Assembly: GCA_934524985.1 (NCBI GenBank)
Contig: CAKSYT010000005.1
Coordinates: forward strand, 62,001 to 126,000
Reading direction: 5' to 3'
Origin: an uncultured Faecalibacterium sp.
GTDB taxonomy: Bacteria > Bacillota > Clostridia > Oscillospirales > Ruminococcaceae
Length of the DNA: 64,000 nt
How positions within the stretch are numbered: the stretch's first letter is position 1; every line of letters starts with the position of its first letter. Made by a program: the position numbers and the translations under genes. The notes beneath the pieces are model-generated. The model did no database searches. It was given only the letters and a program-made list of their open reading frames with translations, and had not been told where the DNA came from. This document shows positions 15,459 to 25,224 of the stretch, piece by piece.

Positions 15459-17387
15459 ATGCGCATTACCGAGTTATTTACCGCACAGTCCATTGCGCTG
15501 GACGAGGCGCTGCAGACGCAGGAGCAGATCCTGAGCCGTCTGGTGGAATTGCAGGCCACCCACGGCAATATCACCGATAAGGAGGCCTACAAAAAGGCAC
15601 TCTACGCCCGCGAGGCCGAGGGCTCTACCTATGTGGACAACGGCATCACCGTGCCCCACGCCAAGACCAATGTGGTCACCCGCCCCAGTCTGGCCGCTCT
15701 GCGGCTGAGCACCCCGGTGCAGTACAACGCCGAGGATGACGGCACCACCGACCTGCTGTTTGCCATTGCAGCTCCGGAAAACGGCAGCCTGCATGTGGAT
15801 ATGCTGGCCCGCATGATGCAGATGCTGATGAACGAGGACTTTGTGGAAAAGCTTAAAGCTGCCAAGACTCCCAAGGAGTTTTTGGAGTGCATCGACGCGC
15901 AGGAGGAAGCACAGTTCGGCACAGAGAGCTTTACCCAGCAGGCCATCCCGCAGGACGGCTACCGCATTCTGGCTGTGACCGCCTGCGTCAATGGCATCGC
16001 CCACACCTACATGGCCGCAGAAGCACTGACCAAGGCCGGTGACAAGCTGGGTCTGCCCACCAAGGTAGAGACCAACGGCTCGGATGGCGCAAAGAACATC
16101 CTGACCCGCGCCGAGATCGCCGCCTGTGACGGCATCATCGTAGCAGCGGAGAAAAAGGTGGATACTGCCCGCTTCGATGGTAAGCCGGTGCTGTTCACCC
16201 GCGTAGATGACGGCATCCACAAGCCGGAGGAACTCATCAAGAAAATCGCTCACGGCGAGGTGCCTGTGTTCCACGCCGAGGGCGGCGCAGCAGCCGAGGA
16301 GGACGCTTCCGGTAAGGACAGCTTCGGACGCAGCCTGTACAAGAACCTGATGAACGGCGTTTCCCATATGCTGCCCTTCGTGGTGGGCGGCGGCATCATG
16401 ATCGCGCTGGCCTTCCTGCTGGACAATTACAGCATCAACCCCGCAAACTTCGGCATGAACACCCCCGTTGCCGCTTTCTTCAAGACGGTGGGCGGCGCAG
16501 CCTTCGGCTATATGCTGCCCATTCTGGCAGGCTTCATTGCCATGTCCATTGCCGACCGTCCGGGCTTGGCCGTAGGCTTTGCCGGCGGCGTGCTGGCTAT
16601 GAACGGCACCAACTTCACCGACCTTGCCGCAGGCAGCACCACCGGCATCTCCGGCGGCTTCCTTGCAGCGCTGCTGGCCGGTTTTGCAGCGGGCTACATC
16701 GTGCAGTTCCTTAAAAAGATCACCGAAAAGCTGCCCGCCAGCCTGAACGGTATCCGCCCCATGCTCATCTACCCGCTGGGCGGCATTCTCATCGTAGGTG
16801 CGATGATGTGCGCCGTGAACCCGGTGATGGGCATGATCAACACCGCCATGACCGACTGGCTGAACGCACTGGGCGGCAGCTCTAAGGTGCTGCTGGGCGC
16901 CATCGTGGCCGGTATGATGAGCGTGGATATGGGCGGCCCGGTCAATAAGGCAGCCTACGTCTTTGGCACTGCCGCCCTTGCCTCCGGCAACTACGAGGTG
17001 ATGGCCGCCGTCATGGTGGGCGGCATGGTTCCTCCCATCGCCATTGCCCTGTCCACCACCTTCTGCCCCCGCAAGTGGACGCCGGAAGAGCGCCGCAACG
17101 GCATCGTGAACTACGTAATGGGTCTGTGCTTCGTGTCTGAGGGCGCTATCCCCTACGCAGCAGCCGACCCGCTGCGCGTTCTGCCCAGCTGCGTTATCGG
17201 CTCTGCGGTCGCCGGTGCGCTCTCCATGACCTTCGGCTGCGCACTGCGCGCACCCCACGGCGGCATCTTCGTGTTCCCGGTGGTGGATCACGCCGTGCTG
17301 TACTGCGTGGCGTTGGCTGTGGGCAGTGTACTGGGCGCAGTGATCCTGAGCCTTGTCAAAAAGACCCAGCCCGCCGAGGCAAAGTAA
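15459..17387 (+). CDS. fruA: fructose PTS enzyme IIABC
   Basis: A 642-residue three-domain PTS permease that imports fructose as fructose 1-phosphate. The order is EIIA (about 1-150, phosphoryl His67 in ITVPHAKT), EIIB (about 168-265, phosphoryl Cys176 in VTACVNGIAHTYMAAE) and EIIC (about 285-640, multiple helices with the GGPVNKAAY motif). The usual Pro after the EIIB Cys is Val here. The EIIA-EIIB-EIIC order matches other Firmicutes FruA proteins. It is the last gene of the operon, before a strong terminator. Confidence 0.95.
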   Translation: MRITELFTAQSIALDEALQTQEQILSRLVELQATHGNITDKEAYKKALYAREAEGSTYVDNGITVPHAKTNVVTRPSLAALRLSTPVQYNAEDDGTTDLLFAIAAPENGSLHVDMLARMMQMLMNEDFVEKLKAAKTPKEFLECIDAQEEAQFGTESFTQQAIPQDGYRILAVTACVNGIAHTYMAAEALTKAGDKLGLPTKVETNGSDGAKNILTRAEIAACDGIIVAAEKKVDTARFDGKPVLFTRVDDGIHKPEELIKKIAHGEVPVFHAEGGAAAEEDASGKDSFGRSLYKNLMNGVSHMLPFVVGGGIMIALAFLLDNYSINPANFGMNTPVAAFFKTVGGAAFGYMLPILAGFIAMSIADRPGLAVGFAGGVLAMNGTNFTDLAAGSTTGISGGFLAALLAGFAAGYIVQFLKKITEKLPASLNGIRPMLIYPLGGILIVGAMMCAVNPVMGMINTAMTDWLNALGGSSKVLLGAIVAGMMSVDMGGPVNKAAYVFGTAALASGNYEVMAAVMVGGMVPPIAIALSTTFCPRKWTPEERRNGIVNYVMGLCFVSEGAIPYAAADPLRVLPSCVIGSAVAGALSMTFGCALRAPHGGIFVFPVVDHAVLYCVALAVGSVLGAVILSLVKKTQPAEAK

Positions 17388-17425
17388 CAAGCCATTCTCT
17401 TTTTCCATACGGATAAGTTCTCCAT

Positions 17426-17473
17426 AAAAGCAAAGGGGGCTGCCGCACAACGCGGCGGCCCCTTTTGCATTTT
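17426..17473. terminator. intrinsic terminator after fruA
   Basis: Long hairpin GCAAAGGGGGC-GCCGC/GCGGC-GCCCCTTTTGC with A and T flanks. Confidence 0.9.
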
Positions 17474-17603
17474 CCGACCGTCTGCGGTAAAAAGATGTTT
17501 TTTGCACCGGACAGTTCCCCGGCGGTGGAAAATGTGCTATCATAGAAACGATAAGAATGTGTAAGACCCTGCACTTGCGGGGAGAAAGGAAACGATCAGT
17601 TCC

Positions 17604-19100
17604 ATGCGCAGACAAAGCTTCTGGAACCACCGGTTCACCCGCACCCGGATCAAAAGCGAGAAGGTCCAGCTGCCGGAGATGCTCTTCGGCTATATTCTGG
17701 GCCCCATGGGTGCTTCCATCTCAGGCAGTATTTTCGGCAGCATTCTGCAAAGCTACTTTACCGATGTGCTCCGGCTGGATCTGCGGTTCCTCAGCCGGCT
17801 GCAGCTGGTGTCCACCGTGCTCATCGTGGCGGCAAACCTTCTGGTAGGGCAGCTGATCGAGCGCACCCGCGCCACGGCGGGCAAGGCAAGGCCGTGGCTG
17901 CTGCTTTCGGTATTTACCTTTTCCTCTGCCAGCGTGCTCATGTTCATCGTGCCATTTCAGGGCGTGGCGCGCATGGTGTGGATCGCCGTGGCGTACAACC
18001 TGTACTACTCGTTTGCGTCCCCCATTTACAGCACAGCCAGCAGCATCATGCTCTCGGTGTCCACCCGGGACAGCCGCCAGCGCGGGCTTCTGGCCTCTAT
18101 CAACAGCATGGTGGGTCTGGGCGTGATGGGCACTTGCAGCATGGTGTTCCCCATGCTGGTGTCCTTTTTCCTCCGGGAAAATATCCACCGCTGGTTTTTT
18201 ACCATGCTGGGGGTGGCGGTGTTCACCGGGCTTACCATCTACTTGCAGTTTGCCTTTACCCGGGAGCGCGTTACCGAGGAGCGCCGCATTCTGGAAGGCC
18301 TGTACGGGCCGGAGGATGAATTTGAAGCCGCCCGGCAGGCAGAAGCACCCCCGCCGGAGCCTGCACCGGTGCAGCGGGTCTCGCTGCGCCGCCAGCTGCG
18401 GGCGGTGGCTGCCGACCCCATGTGGTGGCTCATACTGGGCGTATGCGTTTTGTTCCAGTGGAGCGGCTCTTTAAAAAACAGCACCATGACCTACTATTGT
18501 AAGTGGGTGGTGGACAACACCTTTTTGGGCAGTGCGGGTGCATGGGGCGCGTCCCAATCCCTGCTGACCATGATGGGTGCGCTGCCCATGGCGCTGGCCT
18601 CGGTGCTGCTGGTGCCGCTGACCGACCGGTTCGGCAAGCGCAAGGTGTGCGGCTGGTTTCTGCTGCTGGGCGCTGTGGGCGGCGTCCTCGCGGGGCTGGG
18701 GCAGGGCAGACTGATCCCTGCTGCCATCGGCGTTGCGCTCAAGTGCTTCGGCTCTGCGCCTACCTGCTGCCTGCTGCTTGCCATGGTGACCGATGTGGTG
18801 GACCATGTGGAGGGGCGCAGCGGCATCCGCACCGACGGACTTACCATGTCGGTGTACAGCTCCCTGTCCGTGGCGGGCGGCTCGGTGATGAGCGCACTGT
18901 TCAATGGGGTGCTGGCGCGCACCGGTTATGACCAGTGCGCCAGTACGGCGCTGGGCACTGCCGCCCAAAACGCCGCCGTGCGCCATGTGATCGCAGGCGG
19001 GTATATCTGGGTGGAAACGCTCAGCTATGTGGCGGCGGGGCTTCTGCTGCTGGCCTTCTGGAAGGTGGAAAAAGACCTTACCGCCCGGCAAAAAAACTGA
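17604..19100 (+). CDS. MFS/GPH-type sugar cation symporter-like transporter
   Basis: A 498-residue membrane protein with about 12 hydrophobic helices. It has a basic cytoplasmic loop with a charged stretch near residues 225-270, which separates the two six-helix halves. The segments LIERTRATAGKARPWLLLS and SLSVAGGSVMSALFN are typical of the GPH (melibiose-type) branch of MFS carriers. The solute cannot be predicted. A gaaagga Shine-Dalgarno precedes the ATG. It is not in an obvious operon, with the fru terminator before and a new promoter after. Confidence 0.8.
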   Translation: MRRQSFWNHRFTRTRIKSEKVQLPEMLFGYILGPMGASISGSIFGSILQSYFTDVLRLDLRFLSRLQLVSTVLIVAANLLVGQLIERTRATAGKARPWLLLSVFTFSSASVLMFIVPFQGVARMVWIAVAYNLYYSFASPIYSTASSIMLSVSTRDSRQRGLLASINSMVGLGVMGTCSMVFPMLVSFFLRENIHRWFFTMLGVAVFTGLTIYLQFAFTRERVTEERRILEGLYGPEDEFEAARQAEAPPPEPAPVQRVSLRRQLRAVAADPMWWLILGVCVLFQWSGSLKNSTMTYYCKWVVDNTFLGSAGAWGASQSLLTMMGALPMALASVLLVPLTDRFGKRKVCGWFLLLGAVGGVLAGLGQGRLIPAAIGVALKCFGSAPTCCLLLAMVTDVVDHVEGRSGIRTDGLTMSVYSSLSVAGGSVMSALFNGVLARTGYDQCASTALGTAAQNAAVRHVIAGGYIWVETLSYVAAGLLLLAFWKVEKDLTARQKN

Positions 19101-19190
19101 CCCAAAACGGCATCTGCAACAAAAAACAGAACTCTGTACCGCCCAAAACGGCATATCCTGCCGGAATTGTGTTCTGCGCCTTGTTTTGCA

Positions 19191-19219
19191 TTGCGCCCCA
19201 CCCCGGGCTGTGGTATACT
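19191..19219 (+). promoter_or_regulatory. promoter of the DUF1846 gene
   Basis: -10 TATACT at 19214-19219 with a weak -35 TTGCGC at 19191-19196, 17-nt spacer. Confidence 0.6.
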
Positions 19220-19279
19220 TATATTTGTGATTTTTTAGCCCGGGTATGGTGTGCCGGGCCACCAGAGAGGAAACGAACG

Positions 19280-20773
19280 ATGAAAATAGGATTTGACAAC
19301 GACAAATATCTTGCGATGCAGTCTGAGCATATCCGCGAGCGCATCAAGAAGTTTGACAATAAGCTGTATCTGGAATTCGGCGGCAAGCTGTTCGACGATT
19401 ACCACGCTTCCCGCGTGCTGCCCGGCTTTCAGCCGGACTCCAAGCTGCAGATGCTTTTGCAGCTCAAGGAGCAGGCCGAGATCGTCATCGTCATCAGCGC
19501 CGAGGATATCATCAGCAGTAAGGTGCGCGGCGATTACGGCATCACCTACGATCTGGATGTGCTGCGCCTCATCGATGCTTTTCAGGAGGTGGGGCTGTAT
19601 GTGGGCAGCGTGTGCGTGACCAAGTACACCGCCGCCGCCGAGGTGGAAGCCTTTGAAAAGCGGCTGAACAGTCTGGGCATCCGCACCTTCCGCCACTACA
19701 AGATCCCCGGCTACCCCAACGACGTGGCACGCATCGTCAGCGACGAGGGCTACGGCCGCAACGAGTACATTGAGACCGAGCGCCCGCTGGTGGTCATCAC
19801 CGCGCCCGGCCCCGGCAGCGGAAAAATGGCCGTCTGCCTGTCCCAGCTGTACCATGAATATAAGCGGGGCGTCAAGGCCGGTTACGCCAAGTTCGAGACC
19901 TTCCCCATCTGGAACATTCCCCTGAAGCACCCGGTCAATCTGGCCTACGAGGCCGCCACCGCAGACCTGAACGATGTGAACATGATCGACCCCTTCCATC
20001 TGGAAGCCTACGGCGTGACCACCGTGAACTACAACCGCGACATCGAGATCTTCCCGGTTGTGAATGCGATGTTCGAGCTGATCGCAGGCCAGAGCCCCTA
20101 TAAGTCCCCCACGGACATGGGCGTGAACATGGCCGGTAACTGCATCGTGGACGATGCCGTCTGCTGCGAAGCCTCCCGCAAGGAGATCGTGCGCCGGTAC
20201 TACAAGTGCCTGTGCGAGCAGAAGATCACCGGCACCGCCAAGGAGAGCGAGCGCTACAAGCTGGAGCTGCTGATGAATCAGGCCGGGCTGACCATGGGTG
20301 CCCGGGAAGTGGAAAAGCAGGCACACGCCCGCAGCGAGGCCACCGGCGGCGCACCGGCTGCTGCCATTGAGCTGAGCGACGGCACCGTGATCACCGGCAA
20401 GACCGGCCCGCTGCTGGGTGCTACCGCAAGCGCCCTGATCAACGCGCTCAAGTATCTGGCGGGCATCCCGCAGGAGACGGATCTGGTCAGCGCTGCTGCC
20501 ATCGAGCCCATCCAGACCCTCAAGACCAACTATCTGGGCGGCAAGAACCCCCGTCTGCACACCGACGAGATCCTGATCGCCCTGTCCAGCTCTGCTGCTT
20601 CCAGTGAGCTTGCCGCAGCAGCCATGCACCAGCTGCCCAACCTCAAGGGCTGCGATGTGCATTCCACCGTGCTGCTTTCCAGCGTGGACAGCAGCACTCT
20701 GAACCGTCTGGGCATGTATCTGACCTGCGACCCCGTCTACGAGGAAGAGGATCGCAAGTACCATAAGCTGTAA
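19280..20773 (+). CDS. DUF1846 (UPF0371) family protein
   Basis: This 497-residue protein matches the conserved UPF0371/DUF1846 family over its whole length, beginning MKIGFDNDKYLAMQSEHIRE. Recognisable family segments are VIVISAEDIISSKVRGDYG and ITAPGPGSGKMAVCLSQLYH; the latter is a P-loop-like Gly-rich stretch. No enzymatic activity is established for the family as far as I know. It is predicted to be cytoplasmic. The ATG at 19280 follows gagaggaaac; the longer upstream reading would overlap the MFS gene and is rejected. It has its own promoter and terminator. Confidence 0.88.
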   Translation: MKIGFDNDKYLAMQSEHIRERIKKFDNKLYLEFGGKLFDDYHASRVLPGFQPDSKLQMLLQLKEQAEIVIVISAEDIISSKVRGDYGITYDLDVLRLIDAFQEVGLYVGSVCVTKYTAAAEVEAFEKRLNSLGIRTFRHYKIPGYPNDVARIVSDEGYGRNEYIETERPLVVITAPGPGSGKMAVCLSQLYHEYKRGVKAGYAKFETFPIWNIPLKHPVNLAYEAATADLNDVNMIDPFHLEAYGVTTVNYNRDIEIFPVVNAMFELIAGQSPYKSPTDMGVNMAGNCIVDDAVCCEASRKEIVRRYYKCLCEQKITGTAKESERYKLELLMNQAGLTMGAREVEKQAHARSEATGGAPAAAIELSDGTVITGKTGPLLGATASALINALKYLAGIPQETDLVSAAAIEPIQTLKTNYLGGKNPRLHTDEILIALSSSAASSELAAAAMHQLPNLKGCDVHSTVLLSSVDSSTLNRLGMYLTCDPVYEEEDRKYHKL

Positions 20774-20791
20774 AAATAAAAGAGAAACTGG

Positions 20792-20833
20792 TAAACACCC
20801 CGGTCAGAGCCGTCAGGCTCTGACCGGGGTGTT
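20792..20833 (+). terminator. intrinsic terminator after the DUF1846 gene
   Basis: Perfect 19-bp arms AAACACCCCGGTCAGAGCC and its complement around a 4-nt loop, then TTTGTT. Confidence 0.92.
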
Positions 20834-20919
20834 TGTTCTGTTGCTTGCCAGTTGTCCGCAGTTGTGGTACACTTGTTCTGCTTAACTTTTATAGCGAATA
20901 GGAAAAGAGGAACAACAAT

Positions 20920-22290
20920 ATGGAACAACAACACAAGCGCAGTGCGTTCTCCGGTAAGATCGGGTTCGTGCTGTCTGCCGCAGGCGCTTCGGTGGGTCTG
21001 GGCAACATCTGGCGCTTCCCGTATCTGGCAGCCAAATACGGCGGCGGCATTTTTCTGCTGGTATACATTCTGTTGGCAGTCACCTTTGGCTATACCATGA
21101 TCGTGGCCGAGACCGCGTTGGGCCGCATGACCCACAAAAGTCCGGTCAGCGCCTACGCCCACTTCGGCAAGGGCAGGGGCATCCGGTTCGGCGGCTGGAT
21201 CAACGCCATCATCCCCATCCTGATCGTGCCGTACTATTCGGTCATCGGCGGCTGGGTCATCCACTATCTGGCCGAGTACCTGTGCGGACGCGGCGGTAAT
21301 CTGGCGGCGGACGGCTATTTCTCCGCCTTTATCACCAACGGTTTGCAGGCCGAGCTGGCCTTTTTGCTGTTCAGTCTGTTCACGCTGGGCATCATCTTTG
21401 CCGGTGTGCGCAACGGCGTGGAACGCGTCTCCAAGGTGATGATGCCGGTGCTGGTGGTGCTTTCGCTGGTCATCGCGGGCTATTCTGTCACCCGTCCCGG
21501 TGCGCTGGCGGGCGTAAAGTACTTTCTGGTGCCCAACCCCAAAAACTTCTCGTGGATGACCGTGGTCACTGCCATGGGGCAGATGTTCTACTCGCTGTCC
21601 ATTGCCATGGGCATTCTGGTCACCTTTGGTTCTTATATGAAGAAGGATGTCTCCATCGAGGAGTCCACCGAGAACGTGGAGGTGTTCGATACCGCCATTG
21701 CCATCATGGCAGGCCTGATGATCATTCCGGCGGTGTTCGCCTTCTCCGGCGGCGACCCGGACACCTTACAGGCTGGCCCTGCACTGATGTTCATCACCAT
21801 CCCCAAGGTGTTTGCCAGCATGGGTCTGGGCACCGTGGTGGGTGTGCTGTTCTTTGTGCTGGTGCTGTTTGCAGCCATTACCAGTTCCATCGCCCTGACC
21901 GAGAGCGCCGTCTCCACCTTTGAGGACGAGCTGGGCTGGGACCGCACCCGCTCCACCGTGCTCATCGGTGCCATCATGGTGGTGCTGGGCAGCCTTTCGG
22001 CACTGGGCTACGGCCCGCTGGCCGGGGTGACCGTGTTCGGAATGCAGTTTTTGGACTTCTTCGACTTCCTGACCAACTCGGTCATGATGCCCATTGCAGC
22101 CATTGCCACCTGCCTGTTGGTGTCCCGCGTCATCGGCGTGGAGCAGATCGCGCAGGAGGTGGAGCAGGACGGTCAGCGCTTCCGCCGCAAGCCGGTGTTC
22201 AATTTTATGATCCGCTGGCTTTGTCCCATTTTTGCAGCCATCATTCTGGCAAGCTCGGTGGCAAATGCTCTGGGCTGGATCGCCATGTAA
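20920..22290 (+). CDS. sodium-dependent amino-acid transporter, NSS family
   Basis: A 456-residue LeuT/Tyt1-type symporter. The N-terminus contains the diagnostic first-helix motif SVGLGNIWRFPYLAAKYGGG, where the unwound helix binds Na+ and substrate. The VAETALGRM and FAAITSSIALTESAVS segments fit helices 2 and 8. About 11 helices are seen, as in several bacterial NSS proteins. The substrate is probably an amino acid or amine but is not resolved. The ATG at 20920 follows aaagaggaac. It is flanked by a terminator upstream and the ade gene 64 nt downstream. Confidence 0.9.
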   Translation: MEQQHKRSAFSGKIGFVLSAAGASVGLGNIWRFPYLAAKYGGGIFLLVYILLAVTFGYTMIVAETALGRMTHKSPVSAYAHFGKGRGIRFGGWINAIIPILIVPYYSVIGGWVIHYLAEYLCGRGGNLAADGYFSAFITNGLQAELAFLLFSLFTLGIIFAGVRNGVERVSKVMMPVLVVLSLVIAGYSVTRPGALAGVKYFLVPNPKNFSWMTVVTAMGQMFYSLSIAMGILVTFGSYMKKDVSIEESTENVEVFDTAIAIMAGLMIIPAVFAFSGGDPDTLQAGPALMFITIPKVFASMGLGTVVGVLFFVLVLFAAITSSIALTESAVSTFEDELGWDRTRSTVLIGAIMVVLGSLSALGYGPLAGVTVFGMQFLDFFDFLTNSVMMPIAAIATCLLVSRVIGVEQIAQEVEQDGQRFRRKPVFNFMIRWLCPIFAAIILASSVANALGWIAM

Positions 22291-22354
22291 GGTAAAGAAA
22301 ACAGGTCTTTCAAGCAGCAGAACGCAGGCTTTTTAACAGGATAAGGGGGTTCTT

Positions 22355-24094
22355 ATGAAAATGGAAACCTTGAAACAGCAGATCCTGACAGCAAAGGGTG
22401 ACGTGCGGGCAGAGCTGGTGCTGAAAAACGCCCGGGTCATCAACGTGTTCACAAACGAGATCGAGCAGGCCGATGTAGCCATCAGCCAAGGCATCATCCT
22501 TGGCGTGGGGCACTATACCGGCGAGACCGAGTTGGACTTGCAGGGCAAGTATGTCTGCCCGGGGCTTGTGGATGGGCACATCCACATTGAAAGCTCCATG
22601 CTCTGCGGCCCGGCCTTTGAACAGGCGGTGCTGCCCCACGGTACTACGGCGGTGGTCACCGACCCGCACGAGATCTCCAATGTAGCAGGTACGGCGGGGC
22701 TGGACTTTATGCTGGAGACCACGAAAGATCTGGCGCTTTCGGTCTACTTCATGCTGCCCTCCTGCGTGCCTGCTACCGGGCTGGACGAGTCCGGCGCGGT
22801 GCTGGAAGCGGAGCAGCTGCGCCCCTATTACCAGCAGCCCCGGGTGCTGGGTCTGGCGGAGCTGATGAACTCCTACGGCACAGTGCGCGCGGACGAAAAA
22901 ATCCTGCAAAAGATCTGCGACTGCACCGCTGCGGGCAAAAAGATCGACGGGCACGCGCCCTTCCTCAGCGGGGAGGAGCTGAACGCCTATATCGCCGCCG
23001 GGGTGCAGTCCGACCATGAGTGCTCGGACATCCACGAAGCCATGGAAAAGCTGCGGCGCGGCCAGTACATCATGGTGCGGGAAGGCACGGCGGCGCAGAA
23101 TATGGACAGCCTGCTGCCCCTGTTCCGGGAGCCCTATTGCAGCCGCTGTATGCTGGTGACCGACGATAAGCACCCCGGAGACCTGTTGCAGGGCGGGCAT
23201 ATCGACTATATCATCCGCAAGGCCATTGCCGCCGGGGTAGACCCGGTGGTGGCGGTGCGGATGGGCACCCTTGTCCCGTGCCAGTATTTCGGTCTTGTGC
23301 ACAGCGGCGCGATAGCCCCCGGCTATACCGCCGACCTGATCGTGCTGTCGGATCTGGAGCAGTTCACGGTGGAGCAGGTGTACAAAAAGGGCAAGCTGGT
23401 GGCGCAGCAGGGCAAAATGCTGCACCCCGCCGCCCTTGCGGTGGACAAGGTACGGTTTGCGCGGGTGTTCGATTCCTTCAATATAGACGAGATCACCCCA
23501 GAGCAATTGCAGCTGAAGCAGTCCGGCACCCGGCAGCGGGTGATCTGCCTGACCCCGCATTCCCTGCTGACCACGGAAAAGATCGTTCCGTTCTGTCAGC
23601 ACCCGGGCACAGCGCCCGGCGTGGACGTGGCGCAGAAAATCGTCAAGCTGGCGGTGTTCGAGCGGCATCACCGCTCCGGCCATGTGGGCTTGGGCTTTTT
23701 GGGCAACTACGGCCTGCAATGCGGCGCAGTGGCTTCCAGCATCGCTCACGACTCCCACAACCTCATCGTGGCGGGCACCAATGATGCCGACATGGTGCTG
23801 GCGGGCAACACGGTGCGCAAAAATAAAGGCGGCTTGGCCTTTGCGCTGAACGGGCAGGTGGTAGGGGAACTGCCGCTGCCGGTGGCAGGGCTTATGAGCA
23901 CCGAGAACGCCGAGGCCGTGGAGGAAAAGCTGCAAACGCTCAAGGCAGCGCTGAAAGCCCACGGTATCTCGGAGGACATCGACGCCTTTATGACCCTTGC
24001 CTTCGTCAGCCTGCCGGTCATCCCGAAGCTGCGGCTGAACACCTACGGCATCGTGGATGTGGATGCCCAGCAGATCGTCCCGGCGGTGTTCTGA
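22355..24094 (+). CDS. ade: adenine deaminase
   Basis: A 579-residue amidohydrolase converting adenine to hypoxanthine and ammonia in purine salvage. Landmarks are VCPGLVDGHIHIESSML (first metal ligands), TAVVTDPHEISNVAG and DGHAPFLSGEELNAY. The C-terminal half contains SIAHDSHNLIVAGTNDADM, typical of Ade. The length is normal for the family. It may be co-transcribed with the NSS transporter; no terminator is seen in the 64-nt gap. Its own strong terminator follows. Confidence 0.94.
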   Translation: MKMETLKQQILTAKGDVRAELVLKNARVINVFTNEIEQADVAISQGIILGVGHYTGETELDLQGKYVCPGLVDGHIHIESSMLCGPAFEQAVLPHGTTAVVTDPHEISNVAGTAGLDFMLETTKDLALSVYFMLPSCVPATGLDESGAVLEAEQLRPYYQQPRVLGLAELMNSYGTVRADEKILQKICDCTAAGKKIDGHAPFLSGEELNAYIAAGVQSDHECSDIHEAMEKLRRGQYIMVREGTAAQNMDSLLPLFREPYCSRCMLVTDDKHPGDLLQGGHIDYIIRKAIAAGVDPVVAVRMGTLVPCQYFGLVHSGAIAPGYTADLIVLSDLEQFTVEQVYKKGKLVAQQGKMLHPAALAVDKVRFARVFDSFNIDEITPEQLQLKQSGTRQRVICLTPHSLLTTEKIVPFCQHPGTAPGVDVAQKIVKLAVFERHHRSGHVGLGFLGNYGLQCGAVASSIAHDSHNLIVAGTNDADMVLAGNTVRKNKGGLAFALNGQVVGELPLPVAGLMSTENAEAVEEKLQTLKAALKAHGISEDIDAFMTLAFVSLPVIPKLRLNTYGIVDVDAQQIVPAVF

Positions 24095-24138
24095 GAACGC
24101 TGCCTGAGACAGACGGTCTTTAACCCTGACGTTTTTAT

Positions 24139-24180
24139 CGCAATGCCGGACAGTCTGCGGGCTGTCCGGCATTGCGTTTT
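24139..24180 (+). terminator. intrinsic terminator after ade
   Basis: Perfect 15-bp arms CGCAATGCCGGACAG/CTGTCCGGCATTGCG followed by TTTT. Confidence 0.92.
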
Positions 24181-24275
24181 ACGGCAAGAGGGCTCTTGAC
24201 TTTTTGCCGCAGAACCGGTATGTTGATACTGTCCGTCTGACACACAGCATTGCATTTATAATATAAGGAAACTTT

Positions 24276-25046
24276 ATGGAAAAACGCAGCACACCCTCTT
24301 TGCAGATCACCGACCGCTTTGGCGCACAGGCGGCCTTTGCCAGCCTGCGCCTGCCGGACGGCACTGAAGCCACCGTACCGGCAGAGCACGCCGCCGCTAT
24401 TTATGTAAACGAGCAGCCAGCCTTCCGGGTGGTATGCACCCCGGCGCTGCTGCCGCAGCTGGCTTTGGGGCGGCTGCTCACCGAAGGGTGGATCGCATCT
24501 GCGGACGAGGTGGAGCAGATCGCTGTCTGTGCCGAGGGTGCAAAGGTACAGGTGTATCTGCGCCACCCGCTGCCCACCCGCCGCGCCGCCGCGCAGGAGG
24601 TTGCCAGCTGCTGCACGGATAATATCGCGCTGGGCAGTCCGGTGGAGTTACAGCCTTTGCGCCTTGTGCCCGGGCTGACCTTGCAGCCGGAATGGGTGGA
24701 GCGCCTGACCGCAGCCATGCACGCCGGACTGCCGCTGTACCGCGCCACCCGGGCGGTGCACAGCTGCTTTGTGCTGCACAGGGGCAAGATCGTTTTTGCC
24801 TGCGAGGATCTGGGGCGGCACAACGCGCTGGATAAGGCGGTGGGCTGCGCGGTGCTGGCGGGGCTGCCGCTGGCGGAATGTGCGCTGTACACCAGCGGCC
24901 GGGTGCCGCTGGATATGGTGCGCAAGGCCATCCGCGCCGGGGTGCCGGTGCTGGTAAGCAAGAGCATGCCCACCGTGCAATCCGCAGAGCTTGCAGCGGA
25001 ATACGGCCTGCAGCTGGTGTGCGGGCGCAAATTCCCTAAAGTTTAA
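24276..25046 (+). CDS. fdhD: FdhD-family sulfurtransferase for Mo/W-bis-MPT cofactor
   Basis: A 256-residue FdhD/NarQ protein. In characterised systems FdhD passes sulfur from a cysteine desulfurase to the molybdenum cofactor of formate dehydrogenase. Diagnostic segments are GRLLTEGWI, the Cys pair Cys112-Cys113 (VASCCTDNIALGS), the cofactor-binding CEDLGRHNALDKAVG and TSGRVPLDMVRKA. The reactive cysteines are adjacent rather than spaced as in the E. coli CxxC. No formate dehydrogenase gene is present here. It opens the AOR/molybdopterin block, so the AOR subunit is a possible client. Confidence 0.88.
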   Translation: MEKRSTPSLQITDRFGAQAAFASLRLPDGTEATVPAEHAAAIYVNEQPAFRVVCTPALLPQLALGRLLTEGWIASADEVEQIAVCAEGAKVQVYLRHPLPTRRAAAQEVASCCTDNIALGSPVELQPLRLVPGLTLQPEWVERLTAAMHAGLPLYRATRAVHSCFVLHRGKIVFACEDLGRHNALDKAVGCAVLAGLPLAECALYTSGRVPLDMVRKAIRAGVPVLVSKSMPTVQSAELAAEYGLQLVCGRKFPKV

Positions 25047-25098
25047 GCAAATATTACAAAAACAATAGTTACAAAACGGAAAAGCCTGTCCGTTTCTG

Positions 25099-25127
25099 TT
25101 GACATACTCCGCGCACGCATGTTAATA
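25099..25127 (+). promoter_or_regulatory. promoter of the AOR module
   Basis: TTGACA at 25099-25104, 17-nt spacer, TTAATA at 25122-25127. The roughly 90-nt leader that follows can form a CCGCTC/GAGCGG stem-loop and a short CCGG hairpin; no riboswitch class was recognised. Confidence 0.65.
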
Positions 25128-25224
25128 TATTATCGAAGAGACCGCTCCGCTGTTGCAGCAGCCAGAGCGGCCTCAATTGTTGTCCGGGGTTACCCGGCAA
25201 AATAAAAAACAGGCAGGTGATAAC

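Noticed and set aside
15474..17630. 718-codon minus-strand frame opposite fruA
   Set aside because: Antisense shadow of a complete EIIABC.
24257..24262. TATAAT just upstream of fdhD as its promoter
   Set aside because: It is only 13 nt from the start codon, so the transcript would begin at the ribosome site, and no -35 is seen.
25128..25224. Molybdenum-cofactor riboswitch upstream of the FMN/AOR genes
   Set aside because: A stem-loop is present, but the conserved sequence blocks of that RNA could not be found.
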